Shown: positions 35,821 through 45,080 of the stretch, piece after piece
Layout of the letters: the number at the start of each line of letters is the position of its first letter
Position numbering within the stretch: the first letter of the stretch is position 1
NCBI RefSeq assembly: GCF_023701945.1
Contig: NZ_JABAEF010000001.1
Coordinates: forward strand, 310,001-374,000
Length of the DNA: 64,000 nucleotides
Source: Rhizobium sp. CG5
GTDB lineage: Bacteria; Pseudomonadota; Alphaproteobacteria; Rhizobiales; Rhizobiaceae
Direction: 5' to 3'
Made by a program: the position numbers and the translations under genes
The notes under the pieces: model-generated
Seen by the model: only the letters and a program-made list of their open reading frames with translations
Told to the model about the DNA's origin: nothing
Databases searched by the model: none

Positions 35821-37104
35821 ATGCTTGATATCAAATGGATTCGTGAAAACCCCGAGGCTCTTGATGCGGCGCTTGCCAAGCGCGGCGCCGAGGCCCTTTC
35901 GGCCGGCCTGATCGACCTTGACGAACGCCGTCGCTCCGCCGTGCAGTCCCTGCAGGACATGCAGTCGCGCCGCAATGCCGCCTCCAAGGAGATCGGCGCG
36001 GCGATAGCGCAGAAGAATTCCGAGCTTGCCGAAACGCTCAAGGCCGAGGTGGCGCATCTCAAGGACACCATGCCGGTGGCCGAAGAGGAGGAGCGCCGGC
36101 TCTCGGCCGAGCTGACGGATGCCCTGTCGCGCATTCCCAACATTCCCTTGGACGACGTGCCGGTCGGCAAGGACGAGCACGACAATGTGGTGGCCCGCAC
36201 GGTCGGCGACAAGCCGCGCTGGAACCATCCGGCGAAAGAGCATTTCGAGATTGGCGAGGCGCTCGGCTACATGGATTTCGAGCGGGCGGCGAAGCTCTCT
36301 GGCGCGCGCTTTACCGTGCTGACCGGACCGCTGGCGCGGCTTGAGCGGGCGCTTGGCCAGTTCATGCTGGACCTGCACACGTCGGAACATGGTTATACCG
36401 AGGTCAGCTCGCCGCTGATGGTGCGCGCCGAAGCGCTCTACGGAACTGGCAATCTGCCGAAGTTCGAGGAAGATCTGTTCAAGACCACCGATGGGCGCTA
36501 CCTGATCCCGACGGCCGAGGTCACCTTGACCAATCTGGTGTCCGGCGAGATCCTCGATCAGGAAAAGCTGCCGCTGCGCTTTACAGCACTCACCCCGTCC
36601 TTCCGCTCGGAAGCAGGCTCGGCCGGTCGTGATACCCGCGGCATGCTGCGCCAGCATCAGTTCTGGAAATGCGAACTCGTGTCGATCACCGATGCCGAGA
36701 GCGCGGTTGCTGAACACGAGCGGATGACGGCCTGCGCCGAGGACGTCCTGAAACGCCTGGGCCTGCATTACCGCACCATGACGCTGTGCACCGGCGACAT
36801 GGGCTTCGGCTCGCGCAAGACCTATGATCTGGAAGTCTGGCTGCCGGGCCAGAACGCTTATCGCGAAATCTCCTCCTGCTCGGTCTGCGGCGATTTCCAG
36901 GCGCGGCGGATGAATGCCCGCTATCGCGCCAAGGACGGCAAGGCGACGCAGTTCGTGCACACGCTGAACGGTTCCGGCACGGCGGTCGGCCGCTGCCTGA
37001 TCGCGGTCATGGAGAACTACCTGAACGAAGACGGTTCGGTGACCATTCCCGACGTGCTGCTGCCTTACATGGGCGGCCTCACAAAAATCGAAAAGGCGGC
37101 TTAG
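35821..37104 (+). CDS. serS: Seryl-tRNA synthetase
   Basis: The protein has 427 residues from the ATG giving [11 protein letters not shown]. An N-terminal coiled-coil arm (about 25-105) contacts the tRNA long variable arm. The class II motifs are present: [14 protein letters not shown] in motif 2 and N-G-S-G-T-A-V-G-R in motif 3. It charges tRNA-Ser. In many relatives surE lies next; here it is missing from this position. Confidence 0.97.
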   Translation: MLDIKWIRENPEALDAALAKRGAEALSAGLIDLDERRRSAVQSLQDMQSRRNAASKEIGAAIAQKNSELAETLKAEVAHLKDTMPVAEEEERRLSAELTDALSRIPNIPLDDVPVGKDEHDNVVARTVGDKPRWNHPAKEHFEIGEALGYMDFERAAKLSGARFTVLTGPLARLERALGQFMLDLHTSEHGYTEVSSPLMVRAEALYGTGNLPKFEEDLFKTTDGRYLIPTAEVTLTNLVSGEILDQEKLPLRFTALTPSFRSEAGSAGRDTRGMLRQHQFWKCELVSITDAESAVAEHERMTACAEDVLKRLGLHYRTMTLCTGDMGFGSRKTYDLEVWLPGQNAYREISSCSVCGDFQARRMNARYRAKDGKATQFVHTLNGSGTAVGRCLIAVMENYLNEDGSVTIPDVLLPYMGGLTKIEKAA

Positions 37105-37127
37105 GACGCGCTAGGTTCGGAGTGCCC

Positions 37128-37244
37128 ATGCGCGATCTTGTCAAACACTGCAGCATCTCGTTGACGCGTTTGAAAGGCGACATGACCGAAAATAGGGTTG
37201 AAGACCGCCTGGCGCAGGCGCTCGGGTTTGGAGTTGCCGCTTGA
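37128..37244 (+). CDS. Possible 38-residue leader ORF before pcm
   Basis: An ATG at 37128 opens 38 codons ending at TGA 37242-37244, overlapping the TTG start of pcm by two bases. The peptide starts M-R-D-L-V-K-H-C. No family is recognised and no strong ribosome-binding site precedes it. It may be a chance frame, a leader peptide, or what remains after loss of a gene such as surE. Confidence 0.25.
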   Translation: MRDLVKHCSISLTRLKGDMTENRVEDRLAQALGFGVAA

Positions 37245-37894
37245 AAAGTGCGATGCTGGAGAAGGAAGGATTTGCCGCCCTGGTGCTTCGGCTGCGGGCA
37301 GAAGGCATTTCCGACCTCGATCTCCTGACGGCCGTGGAGCAGACGCCGCGCTCGAAATTCGTGCCGCCGCTGTTCACCGCCCAGGCCTATTCCAGCCACA
37401 CGATCCCGATCGAATGCGGCGCGTTCATGGAGGGGGCCGATCTTGCCGTGCGGTTGCTGGACCGGCTGCATGTCAAGCCGGGTCAACGGGTAATGGAGAT
37501 CGGCACGGGTAGCGGTTTCATCGCCGCCATCCTGGGCCGTCTGGCAGAACGGGTCGTGTCGATCGATCGCTACAAGACGCTGCTGTCCGCCGCGCAGACC
37601 CGGCTTGATGGCTTTGGCATCAGGAATGTCGTCTTGCGGCAGGCAGACGGCAGCAATGGCCTGGTCGGCGAGGGGACGTTCGACCGCATCCTGTCGACCG
37701 CAGCATTTCCGGTCATGCCGCGCGGCATTGCCGACCAACTGGTGTCCGGCGGTATTTTGCTGGCGCCACTGATGACCGAAGATGGCGGCTGCGTCATGGT
37801 GCGCCTGACGAAGACCGGCAGCCGCTTCGACCGGGAAGACCTGTTCGCGGTGCCCTATCTGCCCCTGACGCCGAAAATCGCCTCTTATTTGTAG
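37241..37894 (+). CDS. pcm: Protein-L-isoaspartate O-methyltransferase
   Basis: The protein has 217 residues. The TTG start is chosen because GGAG lies 7 bases upstream; the ATG at 37253 lacks one. The PCMT fold is clear, with SAM motif V-M-E-I-G-T-G-S-G-F and the preceding S-S-H-T-I-P-I-E-C-G active-site region. It methylates isoaspartyl residues to start their repair. Its position between serS and nlpD matches the common surE-pcm-nlpD order, without surE. Confidence 0.9.
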   Translation: MKSAMLEKEGFAALVLRLRAEGISDLDLLTAVEQTPRSKFVPPLFTAQAYSSHTIPIECGAFMEGADLAVRLLDRLHVKPGQRVMEIGTGSGFIAAILGRLAERVVSIDRYKTLLSAAQTRLDGFGIRNVVLRQADGSNGLVGEGTFDRILSTAAFPVMPRGIADQLVSGGILLAPLMTEDGGCVMVRLTKTGSRFDREDLFAVPYLPLTPKIASYL

Positions 37895-38008
37895 GCTGCG
37901 CGGCATCGGGATTTTGTCGTGCTGTCGGGCAGGAGCCTTGCCTTTCTGCAAATAGTTCACGCAGATCCGGCGCGATTAACCCCACAGTAACACTAACGCG
38001 CTTTAATA

Positions 38009-38039
38009 AACCTACTAGAGTTCGCGTCGTAAGTAGGTT
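38009..38039 (+). promoter_or_regulatory. Inverted repeat in the nlpD leader covering the likely ribosome-binding site
   Basis: AACCTACT at 38009-38016 is the reverse complement of AGTAGGTT at 38032-38039. The right arm holds the only purine-rich candidate Shine-Dalgarno (AAGTAGG) before the ATG at 38044. Folding would hide it, or the repeat may be a DNA-binding site. Confidence 0.4.
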
Positions 38040-38043
38040 GTAA

Positions 38044-39609
38044 ATGCGTATGAGTGTATCTCCGAAATCCGGATTGCCAGTCGCCCGCATGCTCGCGGTA
38101 AGCCTTTTGGCAAGCGTTGCTGCGGGTTGCAGCTCCGATGCGACGCGCTTCAGCGGTCTGTTTTCCAGCACAGACGATATCACCACGAGTTCCACGCCGC
38201 GCCGGAACATCACCGGTCTGAACGGCACGGTGCCGGTCCCGGACGGCGACATGGCCGTATCGTCGGTCTCGCAGCAGCCGGACTATACCAGCCGGCAGCA
38301 GGCGATGAGCCAGCCGTATCCGGCGCAGCCCGGCTACAATGCGCCTTCGAACGTATCGGCTGCCCGTATGGCGTCGGCGCCGGTCTCCGTGCAGCGGGCC
38401 GAGCTCTCTGCTCCGACCGGTCAGCCCTCGGCCATGCGCCCGCCGGCTCAGCCGTTCCCCGCCGAGCAGAGGGTCGCCGCGGCGCCTGCCATCGTTCCGC
38501 CCGAATCCGATAACCTGACGACCGGCAGCAATCCGCAGGGCGCCAAGGGCAACGGCTGGAGCACGGCCAATGCGCCACGCGTCGCACTGCGCCCCGGTGA
38601 AACCATCGGCACGCTGTCGGCCCGCTACGGCGTTCCGGAAAAGGAAATCCTGAAAGCCAACGGCCTGACGAAAGCGTCGGCTGCTGGTCCAGGCCAGACC
38701 ATCATCATTCCAACCAATGGTGCCCGCGCCACGCCGGTGCGCGCTTCTGCCGACGGCGCGCTGCTGCCGGCTGGCCAGACACCGGTTCCCAACCAGGCGC
38801 CTGAGCAGAAGGTGGCCGTGCTGCCGGCATCGGGCACGTTGCGCGACAAGTCGCAGCCGGGTGACAATGCTGCCGGCAACAAGGTCGTCTCGGGCGACGG
38901 CAAGGCACCTCCGCCCGCCGGTGGCTCCTATGTGGTCAAGCCGGGCGATTCGCTCAGCAAGATTGCCAAGGCGACCGGTACGCCGATGGATGCGCTGAAG
39001 TCGGCCAACGGTATCAAGGATGGCAATATCCGCATCGGGCAGAGCCTGAAGCTTCCCGGTGCCGGCTCTGCGGCCGTCAATCCCGATACCGTCAAGACCG
39101 CCTCGGTTCCGGCCAAGACGGCCGAGCCCAGCAGCCCCGCACCGTTTGCAAGCCCTGCACCGGTCAAGACCCAGACCGTCAACGAAGTGACGGCGTCCGC
39201 CGACCCCAAGGACATCGCGCCGGAGTCGACCGGCATCAGCAAATATCGCTGGCCTGTCACCGGCGCCGTGGTGGCCGGATTCGGCGCCAATGTCGACGGC
39301 AAGCGCAATGACGGCATCGATATCTCGGTGCCGACCGGAACGCCGGTCAAAGCCGCCGAAAACGGTGTGGTGATCTATGCCGGCAATGGCCTGAAGGAAC
39401 TCGGCAATACGGTTCTGGTGCGCCATGACGACGGCACCGTGACGGTCTACGGCCATACCGAAGCGGTTGGTGTGACGCGCGGCCAGAAGGTCCAGCGCGG
39501 CCAGCAGCTGGCAACGTCGGGCATGAGCGGCAACGTCAAGCGTCCGATGCTGCATTTCGAAGTCCGCAAGGACGCCACACCGGTCAACCCCATGACATTC
39601 CTTGACTAA
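38044..39609 (+). CDS. nlpD: NlpD-like lipoprotein, LysM and degenerate LytM (M23) domains
   Basis: The protein has 521 residues. A lipoprotein signal ends L-A-S-V-A-A-G-C (Cys29). Two LysM domains lie at about 180-225 and 297-342, and an M23/LytM domain at about 400-521. The first zinc-ligand motif reads N-D-G-I-D, with Asn in place of His, and the last reads L-H-F-E-V, as in the catalytically inactive NlpD and EnvC. Such proteins activate amidases for cell separation. Location after pcm agrees. An in-frame ATG at 38050 is an alternative start. Confidence 0.9.
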   Translation: MRMSVSPKSGLPVARMLAVSLLASVAAGCSSDATRFSGLFSSTDDITTSSTPRRNITGLNGTVPVPDGDMAVSSVSQQPDYTSRQQAMSQPYPAQPGYNAPSNVSAARMASAPVSVQRAELSAPTGQPSAMRPPAQPFPAEQRVAAAPAIVPPESDNLTTGSNPQGAKGNGWSTANAPRVALRPGETIGTLSARYGVPEKEILKANGLTKASAAGPGQTIIIPTNGARATPVRASADGALLPAGQTPVPNQAPEQKVAVLPASGTLRDKSQPGDNAAGNKVVSGDGKAPPPAGGSYVVKPGDSLSKIAKATGTPMDALKSANGIKDGNIRIGQSLKLPGAGSAAVNPDTVKTASVPAKTAEPSSPAPFASPAPVKTQTVNEVTASADPKDIAPESTGISKYRWPVTGAVVAGFGANVDGKRNDGIDISVPTGTPVKAAENGVVIYAGNGLKELGNTVLVRHDDGTVTVYGHTEAVGVTRGQKVQRGQQLATSGMSGNVKRPMLHFEVRKDATPVNPMTFLD

Positions 39610-39633
39610 AGTACTGCGTTTCAAGGAATTCTG

Positions 39634-39664
39634 AAGAAGGCCCGGATCCGTCCGGGCCTTCTTT
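39634..39664 (+). terminator. Intrinsic terminator after nlpD
   Basis: AAGGCCCGGA pairs with TCCGGGCCTT around a TCCG loop, followed by CTTTC. Confidence 0.8.
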
Positions 39665-39679
39665 CATTTCGGCTTGGTC

Positions 39680-40549
39680 TTAGCCGCGGTCCATGGATAT
39701 GCGCAGGCGGCCGGCGAGATCCTGGATATATTGCCAGGCGACCCGTCCCGATCGGCCGCCGCGGGTGGTCGCCCATTCGAGCGCTTCGGCATGCAGCTGC
39801 GGCCTTTCGAGCGGCAGATGGAAATGATCCGCATAGCCGTCGATCATCGTCAGGTAATCGTCCTGGCTGCATTTGTGGAAGCCGAGCCAGAGACCGAAGC
39901 GATCGGAGAGCGATACTTTCTCCTCGACGGCTTCCGACGGGTTGATCGCGGTCGACTGCTCGTTTTCCATCATGTGGCGCGGCAGCAGATGGCGGCGGTT
40001 CGAGGTGGCGTAGAACAGCACATTGTCCGGCCGTCCCTCGATGCCGCCGTCGAGGGCTGCTTTCAAGGATTTGTAGGCCGTGTCGTCATGGTCGAAGGAG
40101 AGGTCGTCGCAAAACAGGATGACCCGGTATTCGGTCGCCTTCAGGAGGTCGAGAAGGGCCGGCAGCGAGGCAATGTCCTCGCGGTGCACCTCGACCAGTT
40201 TCAAGGCGACACCGGTCTCCGAGCGCACGGCGGCGTGGACCGCCTTGACCAGCGAGGATTTGCCCATGCCGCGGGCACCCCACAGCAGAACATTGTTGGC
40301 GGCATAACCTTCCGCAAAACGCTCGGTGTTTTCATGCAGGATGTCGCGCACCCGGTCGACGCCACGGATCAGCTGCAGCGCGACGCGGTTTGGCCGCACG
40401 ACGGGTTGCAACCGGCTGCTGACGGGCGACCAGACGAAACAATCGGCCGCAGTCCAGTCGTTGACGGCGGGGGCGGGACCTGCCAGCCGCTCGACGGCGT
40501 CGGTCAGCCGGCGCAGTTCGGCCAGAATTCGCTCATTGATTTCGGACAT
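39680..40549 (-). CDS. DUF815-family P-loop ATPase
   Basis: The protein has 289 residues. The start at 40549 is set by AAGGAGGAA just upstream on the minus strand; the longer open frame is rejected. Walker A is G-A-R-G-M-G-K-S-S and Walker B is V-I-L-F-C-D-D-L, with a sensor-like Y-A-T-S-N-R-R strand, so it is an AAA-type ATPase of the DUF815 family. The biological role is not known. It is conserved between nlpD and yajC in rhizobia and converges on nlpD. Confidence 0.88.
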   Translation of the reverse strand: MSEINERILAELRRLTDAVERLAGPAPAVNDWTAADCFVWSPVSSRLQPVVRPNRVALQLIRGVDRVRDILHENTERFAEGYAANNVLLWGARGMGKSSLVKAVHAAVRSETGVALKLVEVHREDIASLPALLDLLKATEYRVILFCDDLSFDHDDTAYKSLKAALDGGIEGRPDNVLFYATSNRRHLLPRHMMENEQSTAINPSEAVEEKVSLSDRFGLWLGFHKCSQDDYLTMIDGYADHFHLPLERPQLHAEALEWATTRGGRSGRVAWQYIQDLAGRLRISMDRG

Positions 40550-40762
40550 GGCGTTCCTCCTTGAAAAGGCAGGAGAAGACCTCTCCTGCGGCATTTTCGA
40601 TGGCGGTAGCATGGCGTTTTGGCATCCGAAAGGGTATGAGGCGGGGAATCGGTACGCACAGGGGCTGTTCTTGTTGCATTCATAACCGGCCCCACTATAT
40701 TCCGGCAGCCGAAAGCGGACGGGATCAATCCCTCTTTCCACGCCATTCTCGAGGAGTTTCTG

Positions 40763-41110
40763 ATGTTTATTACTGAAGCATTTGCGCAGGACGCAGCGCC
40801 GGCCATGGGCGGACTTGGCTCAGGTCTTGAGATGCTGTTCCTGTTTGCGCCGTTGATGGTGATCTGGTATTTTTTCCTGATCCGTCCGCAGCGCCAGCAG
40901 CTGAAGAAGCGCGAAGAAACCCTGTCGGCCATTCGCCGCGGTGACCAGGTGGTGATCGGCGGCGGCATCGTCGGCAAGGTCAGCAAGGTCATCGACGACA
41001 AGGAACTGGAAGTCGACATCGCCGACGGCGTCAAGGTTCGCGTCATGCGCAGCTTTGTTGCCGAAGTGCGCGTCAAGGGCGAGCCGGTCAAGGCCGACAC
41101 ACCCGCGTAA
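40763..41110 (+). CDS. yajC: Preprotein translocase accessory subunit YajC
   Basis: The protein has 115 residues. The single transmembrane segment (L-F-L-F-A-P-L-M-V-I-W-Y-F-F-L-I-R-P-Q) and the following R-R-G-D-Q-V-V-I-G-G-G-I-V-G-K-V domain are diagnostic. YajC associates with SecDF and the Sec holotranslocon. GAGGAG precedes the ATG. secDF follows 64 bases downstream. Confidence 0.96.
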   Translation: MFITEAFAQDAAPAMGGLGSGLEMLFLFAPLMVIWYFFLIRPQRQQLKKREETLSAIRRGDQVVIGGGIVGKVSKVIDDKELEVDIADGVKVRVMRSFVAEVRVKGEPVKADTPA

Positions 41111-41174
41111 CGGCTGTCCGGTCTTCCTGGTTCCAGATCGTCCTGATGTGACCTAACGCGCAATCGAGATCCGC

Positions 41175-43730
41175 ATGCTGTATTTTTCCCGCTGGAAGAC
41201 CGTTCTGATCTGGCTTGCCGTTCTGCTCAGTGTGCTGGTCGCTGTGCCCAATCTGTTCAGCGACGAGCAGCTTGAGGGCTTTCCCTCCTTTCTGCCCACC
41301 AAGAAAGTGACCCTCGGTCTCGATCTTCAGGGCGGTTCGCACATCATGCTGAAGATCGAATCCTCGGACATCGTCAAGGAACGGCTGGAAACGACGGTTG
41401 GCGACATCCGCAACACGCTGCGCGAGGCCGGTATCCGCTATACCGGCCTGTCCGGGGTCGGACAGGCGGTTCAGGTCAGGATCACTGACGCAAGCCAGAT
41501 CGATGCGGCCAAGGAGGCCTTGCGGCCTCTGATCGAAGCGGTCAGTGCGGGAACCCTGACCGGCGGCTCCATTCAGGAAGTGACGATCGAGGACGGCGAT
41601 AACGGGCAGTTGCGGCTGAACCTCACCGATGCGGGCATCAAGTACCGCATCTCGTCGGCGCTCACCCAGTCGATCGAGGTGGTGCGGCGCCGCGTCGATG
41701 AACTGGGCAATACCGAGCCTTTGATCCAGCGCCAGGGTGCCGACCGGATCATCGTCCAGGTGCCGGGCCTGACCGATCCGCAGCGGCTGAAATCGCTGCT
41801 GAACCAGACGGCAAAACTGTCCTTCCACATGGTCGACAGCAGCATGCCGGTGGAAGAGGCGATCAACGGTCGTCCGCCGGCCACCGCCGAAGTTCTTTAC
41901 AGCCAGGACGATCCGGCCGTGCCTTACCTCGTTGAAAAGCGGGCGCTGGTTTCGGGTGAAAACCTGGTCGACGCCCAGGCGAGTTTCAACCAGCAGACCA
42001 ACGAGCCGGTGGTGACCTTCCGCTTCGACAGCCGCGGCGCGCAGCGTTTTGCCCAGGCGACTCAGCAGAATGTCGGCCGGCCCTTTGCCATCGTGCTGGA
42101 CGACCAGGTGATTTCCGCCCCTGTCATCCGCGAGCCGATCGTTGGCGGTTCGGGTCAGATTTCCGGTAGCTTCTCGGTCGAAGGCGCCAATGACCTGGCC
42201 GTCCTGCTGCGGGCCGGCGCGCTGCCGGCCACATTGACCGTGGTCGAAGAGCGCACGGTCGGCCCGAGCCTCGGTGCGGACTCGATCCGCGCCGGCGTGG
42301 TCGCCGGCATCATCGGGGCAGCACTGGTCGTGCTCTTCATGGTCGGTTTCTATGGTTTCTTCGGGGTGCTGGCCGTCGTGGCGCTGGTTGCCAACGTGAT
42401 CATGATCCTGGCCGTGCTGAGCGTGCTCGGATCGACGCTGACCATGCCCGGCATTGCCGGCATCGTGCTGACCATCGGCATGGCGGTCGACTCCAACGTG
42501 CTGATCTATGAGCGTATCCGTGAGGAATATCGCAGCGGTCGTGCGCTGATCCAGTCGATCGATACGGGTTTCAGCAAGGCTTTCGGGACGATCGTCGATG
42601 CCAACCTGACGACGCTGATCGCCGCCGTTGTTCTGTTTTTCCTAGGCTCGGGTCCAGTTCGTGGTTTCTCGGTGACGCTGGCCATCGGTATCATCACCAC
42701 CGTCTTTACCGCCTTCACGCTGACCCGCTGGCTGTTTGCCGAATGGGTGCGCCGCCGCCGTCCCAAGATCATGCCCAAGGGTGTGCGTACCGGCATGTTC
42801 GACGGGACGAATATCCCGTTCATGGGCATTCGGCGCTACGTGTTCATTCTGTCGGCCGCGGTTTCGCTGGCCGCGCTGGTTGGTTTCTCGACGCTCGGCA
42901 TGAGCCTTGGCATCGACTTCACCGGCGGCTCGATCGTCGAGGTCAAGTCGCGATCCGGCCCTGCCGATATTTCCGATATCCGCACGAGGCTCAGCGAACT
43001 CAATCTCGGCGAAGTTCAGGCCCAGGGCTTTGGCGATCCGCAGAGCGTGCTGATCCGCATCCAGGCCCAGGAAGGCGGCGAGAATGCCGAACAATCGGCG
43101 ATCAGCCTGGTGCGTGCCGAACTGGAAGATGCCTATGAGTTCCGCCGCGTCGAAGTGGTCGGTCCGGCGGTGTCGGGCGAGTTGACCCAGACGGCGACGC
43201 TCGGCGTTCTGGTCGCGCTGGCGGGAATTCTCGTTTATATCTGGTTCCGCTTCGAATGGCAGTTTGCGGTGGGCGCGATCATCGCCACACTGCATGACGT
43301 GATCCTGACGATCGGTCTTTTCGTATTGACCGGGGTCGAGTTCAACCTGACGAGCATTGCGGCGGTGCTGACGATTGTCGGCTATTCGCTGAACGATACC
43401 GTCGTCGTTTATGACCGCATGCGCGAAAACCTGCGGCGCTACAAGAAGATGCCGCTCGACGTGCTGATCGATACCTCGATCAACCAGACCCTGTCGCGCA
43501 CCATCCTGACCTCGGTCACAACAATGCTGGCCCTGCTGGCGCTCTATATCTTCGGTGGCGAAGTCATCCGCTCGTTTACCTTCGCCATGCTGTTCGGTGT
43601 TGCCGTCGGCACGTTCTCGTCGATCTATATCGCCGGTCCGATGCTGATTGCCTTCAAACTGCGGCCCGAGAGCTTCCAGGATGAAGGCGACGGCAAGCCG
43701 GATGCGCTTGCCGGCAAGGCGCAGGTCTGA
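41175..43730 (+). CDS. secDF: Fused protein-export membrane protein SecDF
   Basis: The protein has 851 residues, corresponding to SecD (about 1-525) joined to SecF (about 550-851) in one chain, as usual in Rhizobiaceae. Landmarks are the G-L-D-L-Q-G-G motif of the first periplasmic region, the D-S-N-V-L-I-Y-E-R SecD span, and in SecF the G-I-D-F-T-G-G and N-D-T-V-V-V-Y-D-R-M-R-E motifs. About twelve membrane spans are expected. It uses the proton gradient to pull proteins through SecYEG. The next gene begins 5 bases after its stop. Confidence 0.97.
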   Translation: MLYFSRWKTVLIWLAVLLSVLVAVPNLFSDEQLEGFPSFLPTKKVTLGLDLQGGSHIMLKIESSDIVKERLETTVGDIRNTLREAGIRYTGLSGVGQAVQVRITDASQIDAAKEALRPLIEAVSAGTLTGGSIQEVTIEDGDNGQLRLNLTDAGIKYRISSALTQSIEVVRRRVDELGNTEPLIQRQGADRIIVQVPGLTDPQRLKSLLNQTAKLSFHMVDSSMPVEEAINGRPPATAEVLYSQDDPAVPYLVEKRALVSGENLVDAQASFNQQTNEPVVTFRFDSRGAQRFAQATQQNVGRPFAIVLDDQVISAPVIREPIVGGSGQISGSFSVEGANDLAVLLRAGALPATLTVVEERTVGPSLGADSIRAGVVAGIIGAALVVLFMVGFYGFFGVLAVVALVANVIMILAVLSVLGSTLTMPGIAGIVLTIGMAVDSNVLIYERIREEYRSGRALIQSIDTGFSKAFGTIVDANLTTLIAAVVLFFLGSGPVRGFSVTLAIGIITTVFTAFTLTRWLFAEWVRRRRPKIMPKGVRTGMFDGTNIPFMGIRRYVFILSAAVSLAALVGFSTLGMSLGIDFTGGSIVEVKSRSGPADISDIRTRLSELNLGEVQAQGFGDPQSVLIRIQAQEGGENAEQSAISLVRAELEDAYEFRRVEVVGPAVSGELTQTATLGVLVALAGILVYIWFRFEWQFAVGAIIATLHDVILTIGLFVLTGVEFNLTSIAAVLTIVGYSLNDTVVVYDRMRENLRRYKKMPLDVLIDTSINQTLSRTILTSVTTMLALLALYIFGGEVIRSFTFAMLFGVAVGTFSSIYIAGPMLIAFKLRPESFQDEGDGKPDALAGKAQV

Positions 43731-43735
43731 GCGGC

Positions 43736-44122
43736 ATGAGCAAGGGGATCATCGTTCGCGAGGCGCATTTTCCAGGTCGGGCGCCGATCGATGCCTATGG
43801 CAATGGCGGCTTCCGCTTTGCCGATATGTCGCATCGCGGCTCCTTGCTGCTGCTGCCCTCCGGCGTCTACGGCTGGGACGTGGAGGAGGGGCAGGCGCTG
43901 GAGACCGCGCTGTTCCAGCGCTTGCTGGACGAGGCCGGGGATATCGAGGTGCTGCTGGTCGGCACCGGCACAAAACTGTGCTTCCTGCCGCCCGATCTCA
44001 AAGCCATGCTGAAGGGGGCCGGCATTTCCGCCGACCCGATGAGCACCGGCGCTGCGGTGCGCACCTACAATATCATGCTGGCCGAAGAGCGCGCCGTGGC
44101 CGCCGCGCTGATCGCGGTCTGA
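43736..44122 (+). CDS. Mth938-like (DUF498) protein, bacterial NDUFAF3 relative
   Basis: The protein has 128 residues. It belongs to the DUF498/Mth938 family: the N terminus has I-D-A-Y-G-N-G-G-F-R-F, the core has L-L-V-G-T-G-T, and the T-G-A-A-V-R-T-Y-N helix precedes the end. The mitochondrial member NDUFAF3 assembles the Q-module of complex I, and the link between this family and secDF in alphaproteobacteria has been noted before. Only 5 bases separate it from secDF, so it is co-transcribed. A role in complex I assembly here is inference. Confidence 0.85.
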   Translation: MSKGIIVREAHFPGRAPIDAYGNGGFRFADMSHRGSLLLLPSGVYGWDVEEGQALETALFQRLLDEAGDIEVLLVGTGTKLCFLPPDLKAMLKGAGISADPMSTGAAVRTYNIMLAEERAVAAALIAV

Positions 44123-44146
44123 ACTCGGGGCAGGGGTTTTAAGTAT

Positions 44147-45001
44147 TTGACCAGCGTTGAGACCAGCGATCAGGATCTTTGCCTTTCCATGCTGCGCGAT
44201 ACGGATCGCGACCGCTATCTCGCCTGCCTGCTGTCGCCTGCCGACACGCGCGGGGCTCTGGCCGCGCTCTATGCCTTCAACGCCGAGATTGCCCGAGTTC
44301 GCGACCTGGTGAAGGAGCCTTTGCCGGGCGAGGTGCGTCTGCAGTACTGGCGGGATCTATTGGCGGGTGCTGCGCATGGCGCAACGGCTGCCAATCCTGT
44401 GGCCGCGGGCCTGTTGCAGGCCATCGCGCGCCATCACCTGCCGCTAAAACCCTTGCTCGACATGGTCGACGCCCGCGTCTTCGACCTCTATGACGACCCA
44501 ATCGGCGAGCGTTCGGCGCTGGAGGGCTATGCCGGCGAGACCGCGTCGGCGGTGATCCAGCTGGCAAGTCTTGTTCTGGATGGCGAGGCCGCAGCCCGCA
44601 GTGCAGACAGGGCTGGCCATGCCGGCGTCGCCCAGGCGATTGCCGGTCTGCTGCTGCTGATGCCGCAGCATCGCGCCAGGGGACAGGTCTATGTGCCGAG
44701 CGAAATCCTGGCGGCCACCGGGCTTGACCGGGACAGTTTTCTGGCCGGCCAGGAGCGCAGCCGGATTTCGGCAGCCGTCGAGGCCTTTGCCGGCCTCGGT
44801 CTCGACCATCTGGCCAAGGCGCGCAGCCTTGGCCGGCCGGACGCTTCGATTCTTCCTGCCTATCTGCCGGTTTCGCTGGCCGGGCCGGTGCTCGGTCTGG
44901 CGCGGCGGCGCGGCGCAGATCTTTTCGACAGGTCTTTGCAGCCGCCGCAATGGCGCCGGCAGATCACGCTTTTGCGGGCGGCCTTGACGAAACGCTATTG
45001 A
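44147..45001 (+). CDS. Squalene/phytoene synthase-family protein, NDUFAF6-like
   Basis: The protein has 284 residues, starting at TTG with AGGGG upstream. The fold family is that of trans-isoprenyl diphosphate synthases, but the first Asp-rich motif is replaced by A-F-N-A-E-I-A-R-V-R-D-L-V, close to my memory of mitochondrial NDUFAF6 rather than of catalytic phytoene synthases. Q-Y-W-R-D and E-G-Y-A-G-E-T-A-S also fit. It is probably not a terpene enzyme. It lies 24 bases after the NDUFAF3-like gene, supporting a shared complex I assembly role. Confidence 0.8.
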   Translation: MTSVETSDQDLCLSMLRDTDRDRYLACLLSPADTRGALAALYAFNAEIARVRDLVKEPLPGEVRLQYWRDLLAGAAHGATAANPVAAGLLQAIARHHLPLKPLLDMVDARVFDLYDDPIGERSALEGYAGETASAVIQLASLVLDGEAAARSADRAGHAGVAQAIAGLLLLMPQHRARGQVYVPSEILAATGLDRDSFLAGQERSRISAAVEAFAGLGLDHLAKARSLGRPDASILPAYLPVSLAGPVLGLARRRGADLFDRSLQPPQWRRQITLLRAALTKRY

Positions 45002-45080
45002 GGGCGTCCAAATTCGCACAAGGCTGGCATCGTACAGAGCAGCCAGAAGCCGCAACGACGGCACCATTCGGAGGCTGACC

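Noticed and set aside
33634..36960. An 1108-codon minus-strand frame
   Set aside because: It runs antisense to the end of the ABC ATPase gene, tatABC and serS. Its sequence is His/Arg/Gly-rich and meaningless, as expected from a shadow.
38044..39609. Active M23 endopeptidase
   Set aside because: The first zinc-ligand His is replaced by Asn (N-D-G-I-D) and the final motif is H-F-E, as in inactive NlpD-type activators.
44147..45001. Phytoene or squalene synthase for carotenoid or hopanoid synthesis
   Set aside because: The first Asp-rich catalytic motif is missing and there are no other terpene genes nearby. The NDUFAF6-like reading fits sequence and context better.
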